35,091 nucleotides of DNA from Ruminococcus sp. UBA4321. GTDB taxonomy: Bacteria; Bacillota; Clostridia; Oscillospirales; Ruminococcaceae. The DNA lies in contig DGUB01000080.1 in the NCBI GenBank assembly GCA_002393815.1, forward strand, positions 1-35,091, given 5' to 3'. Each line of letters starts with the position of its first letter. The stretch's first letter is position 1. A program made the translations under genes and the position numbers. Shown here one piece after another: positions 22,350 through 30,151 of this stretch. The notes beneath the pieces were generated by a model. That model was not told the origin of the DNA. It searched no databases and saw nothing but the letters and a program-made list of their open reading frames with translations.

Positions 22350-23273
22350 TTAATTTGATTCGGGATAAGCTGCCCTGCTGATTTCAGCAAGACTGCCTTC
22401 AAAATCTTTTTCGGTCATGCCGAGTGCAGAAGCCGGCGCATTATGCACAACGGAAAGCGAAGTTTTTTCCTGCTCCGAACCGTCACATACATTTGAGAAT
22501 GCCATACTTGCCATTTCAGAAGCATTTGAAAGCCGTTCCAAGACATACATATCATCCGGTTTTGTCTGATATTTCGGAAAATAAGAGAATACTAACTGCA
22601 TTGCACGCAAAGCGAGTCCCTTCGCATAGTCAGAAGTGAATTCAGAATTGAATACCCAGATACTGCTTCTGACAGTTACCAGACACATAAATGCAATTGC
22701 CTGTACATCTTCTTTTTGAATCATATCTGTATCAATAATGCTCATATCTGGCAGAAGTGCATAATCCTGCACACCGAGTTCAGTTTCCGGCACTTCCATC
22801 GAAAACGGACTGACTTCATCACCCACGGAATCAGACGCGGCTACAGCAATAAAATAAGCTTTTCCAGTTTTGAGGGTATTCAGACTTCTGTCCCGCAGAT
22901 GTACACGTTCGGAGAGTTCTGCAAAAGTGAGTTCCGGATTTTCGTACAGAATACGGATTAATTTTCCGGCAGTTACAGCAGTATTTCCGACTGCAATGAT
23001 ACAGTCCGGCTCAAACTTCTTTACAGAATCCAGACCAGCCAGAACGGAAGTTTCTGTTTCTTCGACAGAAATCAGAGAATAGAAAATATGCAGTTCATCC
23101 AGCATATCTGTGACAGGTTTTGCTGTACCGTTCCGGAAACCGGAATTATCTGTGATAACAACAGCTTTTTTTCTGTCATAAACCTCTTTGAGTTCGCGGA
23201 GTGCAATCGGAAGAGAACCTTTCTTAAAATAGATTTTTTCCGGCACTCTGAACCATTCTAAATTATTTGTCAT
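22350..23273 (-). CDS. Inactive paralogue of the AdhE iron-alcohol-dehydrogenase domain
   Basis: 307 residues that align with the C-terminal dehydrogenase domain of the adjacent AdhE (WFRxPxKxYFKKGxLPxAL, KFEPDCIIA, KAYFIA, LALRAMQL/IAIRAMQL blocks). The catalytic features are gone. The NAD-binding GGGSAMDAGK is VGNTAVTAGK; the SSGTGSE loop is SDSVGDE. By alignment the iron ligands in GIDAMTHALEA become Val and Ser, and those in CHSMAH and LPHG become Gln and Ser. About 120 C-terminal residues are missing. Yet the frame is open, with GAGG before the ATG and normal codon use, so it looks maintained. I infer a non-catalytic partner or regulator, perhaps of AdhE filaments; a decaying duplicate is the alternative. 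Confidence 0.82.
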   Translation of the reverse strand: MTNNLEWFRVPEKIYFKKGSLPIALRELKEVYDRKKAVVITDNSGFRNGTAKPVTDMLDELHIFYSLISVEETETSVLAGLDSVKKFEPDCIIAVGNTAVTAGKLIRILYENPELTFAELSERVHLRDRSLNTLKTGKAYFIAVAASDSVGDEVSPFSMEVPETELGVQDYALLPDMSIIDTDMIQKEDVQAIAFMCLVTVRSSIWVFNSEFTSDYAKGLALRAMQLVFSYFPKYQTKPDDMYVLERLSNASEMASMAFSNVCDGSEQEKTSLSVVHNAPASALGMTEKDFEGSLAEISRAAYPESN

Positions 23274-23291
23274 ACTCTAACCTCAATTCTG

Positions 23292-23322
23292 CGGCACACC
23301 GGGGAAAATTCCCCGGCTGCCG
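23292..23322 (-). other. GC-rich hairpin between adhE and its inactive paralogue
   Basis: CCGGGGAA (23299-23306) pairs with TTCCCCGG (23309-23316), extended across a small internal loop by CGGCA (23292-23296) and TGCCG (23318-23322). On the minus strand it is followed by GCAGAATTGAGG, with no T tract, so it is not a normal terminator. It may protect the adhE 3' end or reduce read-through to the downstream genes. Confidence 0.7.
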
Positions 23323-23337
23323 TTCAAATTTATCTGA

Positions 23338-25959
23338 TTAGTCTTTTTTGCCGTCTTTGCCGTAGTAGTTCTTAGTATAAATTTCCTTGATTTCAGAAAT
23401 CAGCGGATAACGTGGGTTCGCACCGGTACACTGGTCATCGAAGGCATCTTCAGACATCTGGTCGAGACGGTCGAAGAAGTCCTTTTCATCCACGCCGTAT
23501 TCCTTGATAGAATGCTTTACGCCGATAACGTCTTTGAGTTCTTCCAGTTTTGCGATAAACTTCTCGAATACTTCTTCATCGCTGTCACCTGTCACACCGC
23601 AGGCACGGGCGCATTCGCAGTAACGTGCGAGGGTATGCGGATACTGATACTGAGAGAATGTTCCCATCTTGGCAGGCTTTTCAGCGGCATTGAAACGCAT
23701 TACGTCTGTAATCAGCAGAGCGTTTGCGATACCGTGCGGCAGATGATGATAAGCACCCAGCTTATGCGCCATAGAGTGGCATACACCGAGGAACGCATTC
23801 GCGAACGCCATACCAGCCATTGTGGAAGCAGTTGCCATCTTTTCACGGGCGATAACGTCTGTACCGTCTTTGTAGGCTCTCGGCAGATATTCAAAGATTA
23901 ACTGCATTGCTCTGATAGCGATACCGTCTGTATAGTCAGTTGCCATGACAGAAGCATAAGCTTCGAGGGCATGTGTCATAGCGTCGATACCGGAAGCGGC
24001 AGTCAAGCCCTTCGGTGCGCTCATCATGAGGTCAGTATCCACGATAGCCATATTCGGAAGCAGTTCATAGTCTGCCAGCGGATATTTCTGACCGGTTGTC
24101 TGGTCTGTGATAACGGCGAACGGAGTCACTTCCGAACCTGTACCGGAAGAAGTCGGAATTGCAATAAAGTAAGCCTTTTCGCCCATCTTCGGGAAAGTAT
24201 AGACTCTCTTTCTGATGTCGATAAATCTCATCGCCATATCGAGGAAGTCAGCTTCCGGATGTTCATACAGCACCCACATGATTTTGCCGGCATCCATTGC
24301 AGAACCGCCGCCGAGTGCGATAATGCAGTCAGGCTCGAACTTGCGCATAGCATCTGCGCCCTTCTGAGCGGATTCCAGTGTCGGGTCAGGCTGAACGTCT
24401 GCAAATACGGTATAAGCAATACCCATTTCGTCGAGTTTGGCAGTAATGCACTTGGTAAAGCCGTTCTTGTACAGGAATTCGTCAGTAACCAGGAATGCAC
24501 GCTTCTTGCCCATTACGTTCTTGAGTTCATCCAGAGCGACCGGCAGACAGCCTTTCTTGAAGTAAACCTTCTGAGGCGTTCTGAACCAGAGCATATTTTC
24601 GCGGCGTTCTGCCACGGTCTTGACGTTAATCAGATGTTTTACACCAACGTTTTCGGAAACAGAGTTGCCGCCCCAGGAGCCGCAGCCCAGTGTCAGAGAA
24701 GGTGCAAACTTAAAGTTATACAGGTCGCCGATACCGCCCAGAGAAGAAGGCGTATTCACCAGAATACGGCAGGTCTTCATTCTGTCAGCGAAAGTATTCA
24801 GCTTTGCTCTGCCTTCTGCGCTGTTGTTGTCAATCCACAGAGAGGAAGTATGACCTAAACCGCCGGCATTGAACAGCAGCTGTTCTGCCTTGTCCATAGC
24901 GTCTTCAAAGCTTTCAGCCTTGTACATGCCGAGGATGGTTGTCAGCTTTTCATGAGCAAAAGCTTCATCCACGCTGGTATCTTCTGCTTCGCCGACGATA
25001 ACCTTCACTTCTTCCGGAATGGTGAATCCGGCGAGTTCAGCAATCTTGTAAGGTCTCTGACCTACAATCTTAGCATTCAGTGCGCCGTTGATGAGCATGG
25101 TGCGTCTGAGCTTGTTCTTCTCATCTTCGTTGAGGAAGTAAGCACCTCTCTTGAGGAGTTCAGCCTTGACAGCTTCATAAACGTCTTTATGCGCGATAAT
25201 CGTCTGTTCAGTCGCACAAATCATGCCGTTATCGAAAGTCTTGGAATGCATGATAGAGTTGACAGCATTCAGGATATCGGCAGAATTATCAATCACAGCG
25301 GAAGCGTTTCCGGCACCTACGCCCAGAGCCGGAGTTCCGGAAGAATAAGCAGCCTTTACCATGCCGGGGCCACCGGTAGCAAGAATAATATCTGCTTCCT
25401 TCATGATAGTATTTGTCAGTTCGAGGGACGGTACATCAATCCAGCCGATAATGCCTTCCGGAGCACCTGCCTTGACAGCGGCTTCGAGGACGATTCTTGC
25501 GGCTTCGATGGTGCATTTCTTCGCTCTCGGATGCGGAGAGAAGATAATGCCGTTTCTGGTTTTCAGAGCCAGCAGGGACTTGAAAATCGCAGTGGAAGTC
25601 GGGTTCGTTGTCGGGATAACAGCGGCAATCAGACCAATCGGTTCTGCGATTTTTGTCACGCCGAAAGCCTTGTCTTCTTCGATAACGCCGCAGGTTTTCA
25701 CATTCTTGTAAGCGTTATAGATGTGTTCAGCGGCATAGTTATTCTTGATGACCTTATCTTCCATGATGCCCATGCCGGTTTCTTCGACAGCCATTTTGGC
25801 AAGCGGAATACGGGCATGATTGGCAGCGAGTGCGGCAGCTTTGAAAATCTTATCCACCTGTTCCTGTGTATATGTGGAAAACTTCTCCTGTGCGGCACGG
25901 ACGCTCTGAATCTTGGCTTCCAGTGTTTCTACGCTGTCAACCAGCATTTCATTACTCAT
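23338..25959 (-). CDS. adhE: Bifunctional acetaldehyde-CoA/alcohol dehydrogenase
   Basis: Reduces acetyl-CoA to acetaldehyde and then ethanol, recycling NADH in fermentation; AdhE forms cytoplasmic filaments (spirosomes). The 873 residues match the family. Residues 1-450 are the aldehyde dehydrogenase half with the catalytic cysteine in NGMICATEQ and VGAGNASAVID. The second half is an iron-dependent alcohol dehydrogenase with GGGSAMDAGK, PTSSGTGSEVTPF and iron ligands in GIDAMTHALEAY, CHSMAHKLGA and LPHGIANA. AGGAG lies 11 bases before the ATG. It has its own promoter with a Rex-like site, and leads an adhE / inactive paralogue / kinase-like run. Confidence 0.98.
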   Translation of the reverse strand: MSNEMLVDSVETLEAKIQSVRAAQEKFSTYTQEQVDKIFKAAALAANHARIPLAKMAVEETGMGIMEDKVIKNNYAAEHIYNAYKNVKTCGVIEEDKAFGVTKIAEPIGLIAAVIPTTNPTSTAIFKSLLALKTRNGIIFSPHPRAKKCTIEAARIVLEAAVKAGAPEGIIGWIDVPSLELTNTIMKEADIILATGGPGMVKAAYSSGTPALGVGAGNASAVIDNSADILNAVNSIMHSKTFDNGMICATEQTIIAHKDVYEAVKAELLKRGAYFLNEDEKNKLRRTMLINGALNAKIVGQRPYKIAELAGFTIPEEVKVIVGEAEDTSVDEAFAHEKLTTILGMYKAESFEDAMDKAEQLLFNAGGLGHTSSLWIDNNSAEGRAKLNTFADRMKTCRILVNTPSSLGGIGDLYNFKFAPSLTLGCGSWGGNSVSENVGVKHLINVKTVAERRENMLWFRTPQKVYFKKGCLPVALDELKNVMGKKRAFLVTDEFLYKNGFTKCITAKLDEMGIAYTVFADVQPDPTLESAQKGADAMRKFEPDCIIALGGGSAMDAGKIMWVLYEHPEADFLDMAMRFIDIRKRVYTFPKMGEKAYFIAIPTSSGTGSEVTPFAVITDQTTGQKYPLADYELLPNMAIVDTDLMMSAPKGLTAASGIDAMTHALEAYASVMATDYTDGIAIRAMQLIFEYLPRAYKDGTDVIAREKMATASTMAGMAFANAFLGVCHSMAHKLGAYHHLPHGIANALLITDVMRFNAAEKPAKMGTFSQYQYPHTLARYCECARACGVTGDSDEEVFEKFIAKLEELKDVIGVKHSIKEYGVDEKDFFDRLDQMSEDAFDDQCTGANPRYPLISEIKEIYTKNYYGKDGKKD

Positions 25960-26039
25960 GTATGAATCTCTCCTATTCTGAAAATATTTTTTTCAAACTG
26001 TAGTTTTTTGCTGTATGATTTCTTTTCTCTACAGTTTTT

Positions 26040-26068
26040 ATTTTACCACATTGTTATTTTTTTGTCAA
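26040..26068 (-). promoter_or_regulatory. adhE promoter with a possible Rex operator
   Basis: Minus-strand TTGACA (26068-26063), 17 bp, TAAAAT (26045-26040). The plus-strand string TTGTTATTTTTTTGTCAA (26051-26068) matches 11 of 14 defined positions of the clostridial Rex consensus TTGTTAA-N4-TTAACAA and covers the -35. A second dyad, TTTGTCAA-N6-TTGACAAA, spans 26061-26082. Rex control of adhE is known in Firmicutes; this site is an inference from imperfect matches. The leader to 25960 is A/T-rich and otherwise plain. Confidence 0.7.
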
Positions 26069-26100
26069 TGGATTTTGACAAATTTTTATCAAATAATTTT

Positions 26101-26127
26101 GCCTAAAAAATTTTATGATTTTTAGGC
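26101..26127 (-). terminator. Weak hairpin at the 3' end of the metallophosphoesterase gene
   Basis: GCCTAAAAA (26101-26109) pairs with TTTTTAGGC (26119-26127), nine-base loop. The stop codon of the gene lies within the stem. The minus-strand tail AAAATTATTT is poor in T, so termination efficiency is doubtful. Confidence 0.45.
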
Positions 26128-26727
26128 ATTCTGACGAAAGTCATAAATAAAGCGTTCGTAAGCATTTAAGACAACCGTATTCTGATACTGGTCTTTTCGC
26201 GGCAGAGAGCCGTAATTCAGGTGTACATGCCCGTGCGCGAACAGTGCCGGATGATATTCCTCCAGCAGATTCCGGAAGCACGCAAACCCCTGATGCGGCA
26301 AATCCGGCAAATCGTTGATTTCTTTCGCCGGAGAATGCGTCACCAGAATATCAAACCCATGCGAACGCCATAAGTCAAAACGCCGTTTCCGGATGCGCTT
26401 CTGCATCTGCTTTTCGGTACACTGAAACGGCAGCTCCAGATTATTATACTTCATCGAGCCGCCAAGCCCCAGAATCCGCACACCCTGATAAGTGAACAGG
26501 GCATCATCAATACAGATACAGCCTTCCGGCGGGTTCTGCTGATATTTTGTGTCATGATTGCCGTGAATATACAAAAGCGGACAATGTGCCATTGTGACAA
26601 GAAATTCCAGATACTCCGGTTTCAAATCTCCGCAGGAAATAATCAAATCCAGCTTCTCGAGTTTGGATTTTTCGTAATAATCCCAGAGATATTTGCTTTC
26701 TTCGTCGGCGATAAATAAAATCTTCAT
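26122..26727 (-). CDS. Calcineurin-like metallophosphoesterase
   Basis: 201 residues from ATG 26727 (MKILFIADEE), with AGGTG six bases upstream; a longer in-frame start at 26802 would overlap the ydcF gene and has no support. Dinuclear-metal phosphoesterase motifs run in order: CGDLKPEYL, IHGNHD, VTHSPAKE and AHGHVHLNYG. The first motif, normally D-x-H, reads D8-E-E here, so one metal ligand differs, as in a subset of this superfamily. The substrate is unknown. Last gene of a minus-strand run behind malic enzyme and a YdcF-family gene. Confidence 0.88.
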   Translation of the reverse strand: MKILFIADEESKYLWDYYEKSKLEKLDLIISCGDLKPEYLEFLVTMAHCPLLYIHGNHDTKYQQNPPEGCICIDDALFTYQGVRILGLGGSMKYNNLELPFQCTEKQMQKRIRKRRFDLWRSHGFDILVTHSPAKEINDLPDLPHQGFACFRNLLEEYHPALFAHGHVHLNYGSLPRKDQYQNTVVLNAYERFIYDFRQNA

Positions 26728-26770
26728 AGTAAGCACCTGCTGACTGTATGACCGAAGCTTGTGTCCGGAA

Positions 26771-27547
26771 TTATCCGAACACAAACTGATAACAGATTCC
26801 AAGCCATTCCCTCACCCAGTAGGACGGCACCAGATACCAGGATGTCTTTGCCGAAACTGCCTTTGTTTTCAGTCCGATACTGTGCGCGATATTCGCCGCC
26901 CGGAACTGATGATAGCCGTCTGTAACAATAATGATTTCCGGATTCCAGTCCTGTTCTGTAATGATTTCCTTTGCATTCTGCAAATTTTCGAGCGTAGAAG
27001 TGGAAGCATCATCTCTGTAGATTCTGCTTTCTTCGATACCGTGTGAAAGAAGATAGCGGCTCATGCATTCCGCTTCGCTGATGGATTCGTCTTTTCCCTG
27101 ACCGCCGCAGACAATCACCGGAACGGATTCGTGCTGATTCAGATAGTCAAGCGCGACATCCAGACGTTTTTTCAGCATCAGGCTGGGTGCGCCGTTCTTT
27201 ACCTGACAGCCGAGTATTGTCACGGCAGTTTCTTCTTTGGGTTTATCGTGTGCAGCGCGTATCATGAAAATACTCAATACAACTCCGAGTATCACGCCAA
27301 GCCCCAGCACGCCCATCAGAACACACAGCACGAAACGTCCGGCATCACGTTCCCAGACTTTTTGAAGCATACCGGAAATAACCGGATTCAGCGAAAAGAA
27401 CAGAATCCCCAGTACTGAAATCACCGTGCCGAAAATACATCCGGCATGGTGGATTCCTGCCAGAAACGGACAGGCAAAAAAGACCAGTGCTGCCAGAAAC
27501 AAGCCTGTTCCCAGCAGTCTGACCCATAATTGTGAAATGACAAACAT
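26771..27547 (-). CDS. YdcF/SanA/ElyC-family (DUF218) membrane protein
   Basis: 258 residues. The N-terminal third has three hydrophobic segments (about 9-29, 34-54 and 72-97), followed by a DUF218 domain: AVTILGCQVKNGAPSLMLKKRLD, VPVIVCGGQGKDESISEAECM and ASTSTLENLQNAKEII, with IIVTDGYHQFRAANIA. The family includes proteins tied to envelope integrity and lipid-carrier metabolism, with undefined chemistry. CGGAGG lies eight bases before the ATG, 14 bp after the malic enzyme stop. The C-terminal WYLVPSYWVREWLG is usual for the family. Confidence 0.88.
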   Translation of the reverse strand: MFVISQLWVRLLGTGLFLAALVFFACPFLAGIHHAGCIFGTVISVLGILFFSLNPVISGMLQKVWERDAGRFVLCVLMGVLGLGVILGVVLSIFMIRAAHDKPKEETAVTILGCQVKNGAPSLMLKKRLDVALDYLNQHESVPVIVCGGQGKDESISEAECMSRYLLSHGIEESRIYRDDASTSTLENLQNAKEIITEQDWNPEIIIVTDGYHQFRAANIAHSIGLKTKAVSAKTSWYLVPSYWVREWLGICYQFVFG

Positions 27548-27561
27548 TTCAGATTCCTCCG

Positions 27562-28752
27562 TTATGCCAGAGGATTGACATCCAGTCCGGCAACACCGGA
27601 ATCAATTGCCGCCTGTGCGACAGCCTTCGCTACAGCGAGGGCGACGCTTCTGTCGAAGGCATCCGGCAGAATAAATTCCGGATTCAGCTTGTCCTCTGTA
27701 ACGCATCCGGCGATTGCTTTTGTGGCAGCGACTTTCATTGCCTGATTGATATCCTTTGCGCGGACAGCCAGTGCGCCCTTGAATACGCCCGGAAATGCCA
27801 CGACATTATTAATCTGATTCGGGAAGTCGCTTCTTCCGGTGCCGACAATATAAGCTCCTGCCTGTTTTGCTTCATCCGGCATGATTTCCGGAACGGGATT
27901 TGCCATGGCGAACACAATCGGCTTTTCGTTCATGGACTGAATCATTTCCGGAGTGAGCAGTTTCGGTCTGGAAACGCCGATAAACACATCCGCACCCTTC
28001 ACGGCATCCGCCAAAGTACCGTGTTTTCCGTGCTTGTTTGTCAGAGCGGCGATTTCGTTATGAGCCGGATTCTGGTAAGTCTCATCAGAAGCGAGAATGC
28101 CGCTGATGTCCACCATCACGATGTTACCCACACCGAGCGCAAGCAAATGTTTCGCGATAGCAATTCCGGCAGAACCTGCACCGTTGATAACGATTTCCAG
28201 TTCGGAAATTTTCTTGTCAGCGACTTTGCAGGCGTTGACCAGAGCCGCTGCGACAACAATCGCCGTGCCGTGCTGGTCGTCATGGAATACCGGAATATCC
28301 AGTCTTTCCTTGAGTTTTGCTTCGATTTCAAAACATCTGGGCGCGGCAATATCTTCCAGATTGATGCCGCCGAAACTCAGACCGATATTCGCGATGGTAT
28401 TGACGATTTCGTCAGTATCTTTGGAATTCACACAAAGAGGAAACGCATCCACATCCGCAAATTCTTTAAACAGAGCGCATTTGCCTTCCATGACAGGCAT
28501 TGCCGCCAGAGGACCTATGTCTCCGAGTCCGAGAACGGCTGTTCCGTCTGTGATGACAGCAACCAGATTATGTCTTCTGGTCAGCACATAAGACAAAGAC
28601 GGGTCTTTCTCGATTTCCAGGCACGGCTGTGCCACGCCGGGGGTATAGGCATGGGAAAGCGAATCCCTGTCATTGATTCTGGTACGGGAAACAATCTCGA
28701 TTTTTCCGCCCCATTCCCTGTGTTTTTCCAATGATGACTGCATAATGTCCAT
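27562..28752 (-). CDS. NAD(P)-dependent malic enzyme
   Basis: Oxidative decarboxylation of malate to pyruvate, cytoplasmic. The 396 residues fit the short bacterial malic enzymes that lack the phosphotransacetylase extension. Motifs: SLSHAYTPGVAQPCLEI, VITDGTAVLGLGDIGPLAAMPVMEGK, the metal site region PVFHDDQHGTAIV, and the nucleotide fold VINGAGSAGIAIAKHL with VDISGIL; the D at the end of the second strand suggests NAD preference. AAAGGAG lies before the ATG. It follows the CAP-dockerin gene by 50 bp without a clear terminator or promoter between. In a fermenter it would supply or draw on pyruvate next to the AdhE route. Confidence 0.95.
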   Translation of the reverse strand: MDIMQSSLEKHREWGGKIEIVSRTRINDRDSLSHAYTPGVAQPCLEIEKDPSLSYVLTRRHNLVAVITDGTAVLGLGDIGPLAAMPVMEGKCALFKEFADVDAFPLCVNSKDTDEIVNTIANIGLSFGGINLEDIAAPRCFEIEAKLKERLDIPVFHDDQHGTAIVVAAALVNACKVADKKISELEIVINGAGSAGIAIAKHLLALGVGNIVMVDISGILASDETYQNPAHNEIAALTNKHGKHGTLADAVKGADVFIGVSRPKLLTPEMIQSMNEKPIVFAMANPVPEIMPDEAKQAGAYIVGTGRSDFPNQINNVVAFPGVFKGALAVRAKDINQAMKVAATKAIAGCVTEDKLNPEFILPDAFDRSVALAVAKAVAQAAIDSGVAGLDVNPLA

Positions 28753-28802
28753 AATTTAAAATACTCCTTTATCCTTGATTATTTTTTATATCTAAATCCG
28801 GC

Positions 28803-29609
28803 TTACTGCCAGATATAGTCAGAAAGTTCTCCTGCCGTTCCTGCGCCCTTTGCGGCGGAATATTCCATAATGACGGCAGCATCCCATGCATCTACATTTC
28901 CGTCTTTATTGATATCTGCGGCTTCCAGGAAACCGGTCGGCGGAATGAAATTCACACCGACAGCGCGGCTTGCGGCATATCTCAGAATAAATCTGGAATC
29001 CGCGGAATTAATATCATGGTCACCGTCTGCATCTCCGTAGGTACGTTCCGGAATGTACTGTCCTTCAAATACCATAGGTCCGCTTCCGCTTTCCGATTTG
29101 ATAAGGAACATGCTCCAGTAAAATTCAAATGTAGTTCCTTCCTGATGATAATACCCGATTCCAAGATGAGTCCGGTTAGGGGTCAGAATATTCGCTTTAT
29201 GTTTCGAAGAATTCATCCACTGAGACATTGCGGAAGACGGCTCCGGACGACCGGCAGCAATATTTTCACCGCCGCCGCGGTAAAAAATATCAGCATCTTT
29301 CAATGCAGTAAAACAAGTTGTACCGTCCGGGCGGACATGGTCAAATCGCTGCACCAGTTCCGAAGCTCTCAGACAACTCACTTCGTTCAGCAGCGGGAAT
29401 GTTGCCAGTTCTGAAAGTCCAACCGCACAGCGTTCATTATTTGTCAGATTGATGATAATATCACAGTATTCCTTAATCGTTCTTTCTTCATCAGTCATGA
29501 AGGCTTCATCATGCAGATTCACGGCAGAAGCAGAAACTGCATTGTTTATCATCGGGATACATGCCATTACAAATGCAAGCAGTCCGGCAGCAAGCTTTGT
29601 TTTTTTCAT
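28803..29609 (-). CDS. Secreted CAP-domain protein with C-terminal dockerin
   Basis: 268 residues from ATG 29609, preceded by AAAGGATG; an upstream in-frame ATG at 29717 lies before the promoter. A signal peptide (MKKTKLAAGLLAFVMACIPM to about residue 30, ending ASA) leads into a CAP/SCP domain with NNERCAVGLSEL, DHVRPDGTTCF, GGGENIAAG, HKANIL and HLGIGYY. The C-terminus is a type I dockerin: two calcium-loop repeats, GDADGDHDINSADSRFIL and ADINKDGNVDAWDAAVIM, separated by about 35 residues. It should therefore attach to a cohesin-bearing scaffold at the cell surface. Its function in the complex is unknown; CAP proteins are seldom discussed as cellulosome parts. Confidence 0.92.
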   Translation of the reverse strand: MKKTKLAAGLLAFVMACIPMINNAVSASAVNLHDEAFMTDEERTIKEYCDIIINLTNNERCAVGLSELATFPLLNEVSCLRASELVQRFDHVRPDGTTCFTALKDADIFYRGGGENIAAGRPEPSSAMSQWMNSSKHKANILTPNRTHLGIGYYHQEGTTFEFYWSMFLIKSESGSGPMVFEGQYIPERTYGDADGDHDINSADSRFILRYAASRAVGVNFIPPTGFLEAADINKDGNVDAWDAAVIMEYSAAKGAGTAGELSDYIWQ

Positions 29610-29645
29610 AGAAATACATCCTTTCTGAAAGATTTTACTAATTCT

Positions 29646-29674
29646 ATTGTAACATTCAATATCACTAAAGTCAA
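29646..29674 (-). promoter_or_regulatory. Promoter of the CAP-dockerin gene
   Basis: Minus-strand TTGACT (29674-29669), 17 bp, TACAAT (29651-29646), 37 bp before the start codon. It diverges from the promoter of the ACT-domain gene about 80 bp away. Confidence 0.8.
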
Positions 29675-29751
29675 TATATGATTTGAAAATTTTTTGTGAA
29701 CTTTGTCTCTGTTTCAAAAAAAGCGAATTTCCGCTTACAGCAGAATTTCAC

Positions 29752-29827
29752 TTGACAAGCTTTGAAAAATATGGTATGATAAAAGAAGATGACATAAGTC
29801 AGGGGAAATCCCGACAGAATCCCCCTG
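29752..29827 (+). promoter_or_regulatory. Promoter and short leader hairpin of the ACT/UPF0210 operon
   Basis: TTGACA (29752-29757), 17 bp, TATGAT (29775-29780). The transcript start is followed by a small stem CAGGGG (29800-29805) with CCCCTG (29822-29827). The stem is too simple to assign to a riboswitch class. Confidence 0.75.
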
Positions 29828-29854
29828 TGGATTGAAACAAGGAGGCGCAGTTTT

Positions 29855-30124
29855 ATGCGAGCAGTTATTACAGTTATCGGCAAGGATACCGTCGGTATCC
29901 TGCACAAAGTCAGCGGCATCTGTGCGGCGCACAATGCCAATATCATCGAAGTGACACAGAGTGTCATGCAGGATATGTTCGCCATGATTATGATGGCAGA
30001 TATTTCCAATATCAATTCCGATTTTGCCGCTCTTTCTGACGAAATGGCAGAACTCGGAAAATCTGAATGTCTTGACATTCACTGTATGCATGAAGATATT
30101 TTCAATTCCATGCATGAAATATAA
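29855..30124 (+). CDS. ACT-domain protein (UPF0237)
   Basis: 89 residues, essentially one ACT domain (MRAVITVIGKDTVGILHKVSGICAAHNANIIEVTQSVM). ACT domains bind amino acids or similar ligands and usually work as dimers with another protein. Stand-alone members of this type are typically encoded next to a UPF0210 protein, as here, 27 bp upstream. AAGGAGG lies six to eight bases before the ATG. Probable ligand-sensing subunit of its neighbour; the ligand is unknown. Confidence 0.92.
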   Translation: MRAVITVIGKDTVGILHKVSGICAAHNANIIEVTQSVMQDMFAMIMMADISNINSDFAALSDEMAELGKSECLDIHCMHEDIFNSMHEI

Positions 30125-30151
30125 TCTTGAAAATCTATCAGAGGTGAAATC

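Noticed and set aside
22350..23273. Calling this gene a functional butanol/alcohol dehydrogenase
   Set aside because: Overall similarity would suggest it, but the NAD motif and all aligned iron ligands are replaced and the C-terminus is missing.
23971..25965. Open frames of about 300 codons opposite adhE
   Set aside because: Antisense shadows of a highly biased, well-conserved gene; rich in His, Ser and Phe with no family motif.
29795..29850. Riboswitch upstream of the ACT/UPF0210 operon
   Set aside because: Only one 6-bp stem is present and the leader is under 75 nt, with no known aptamer core visible.
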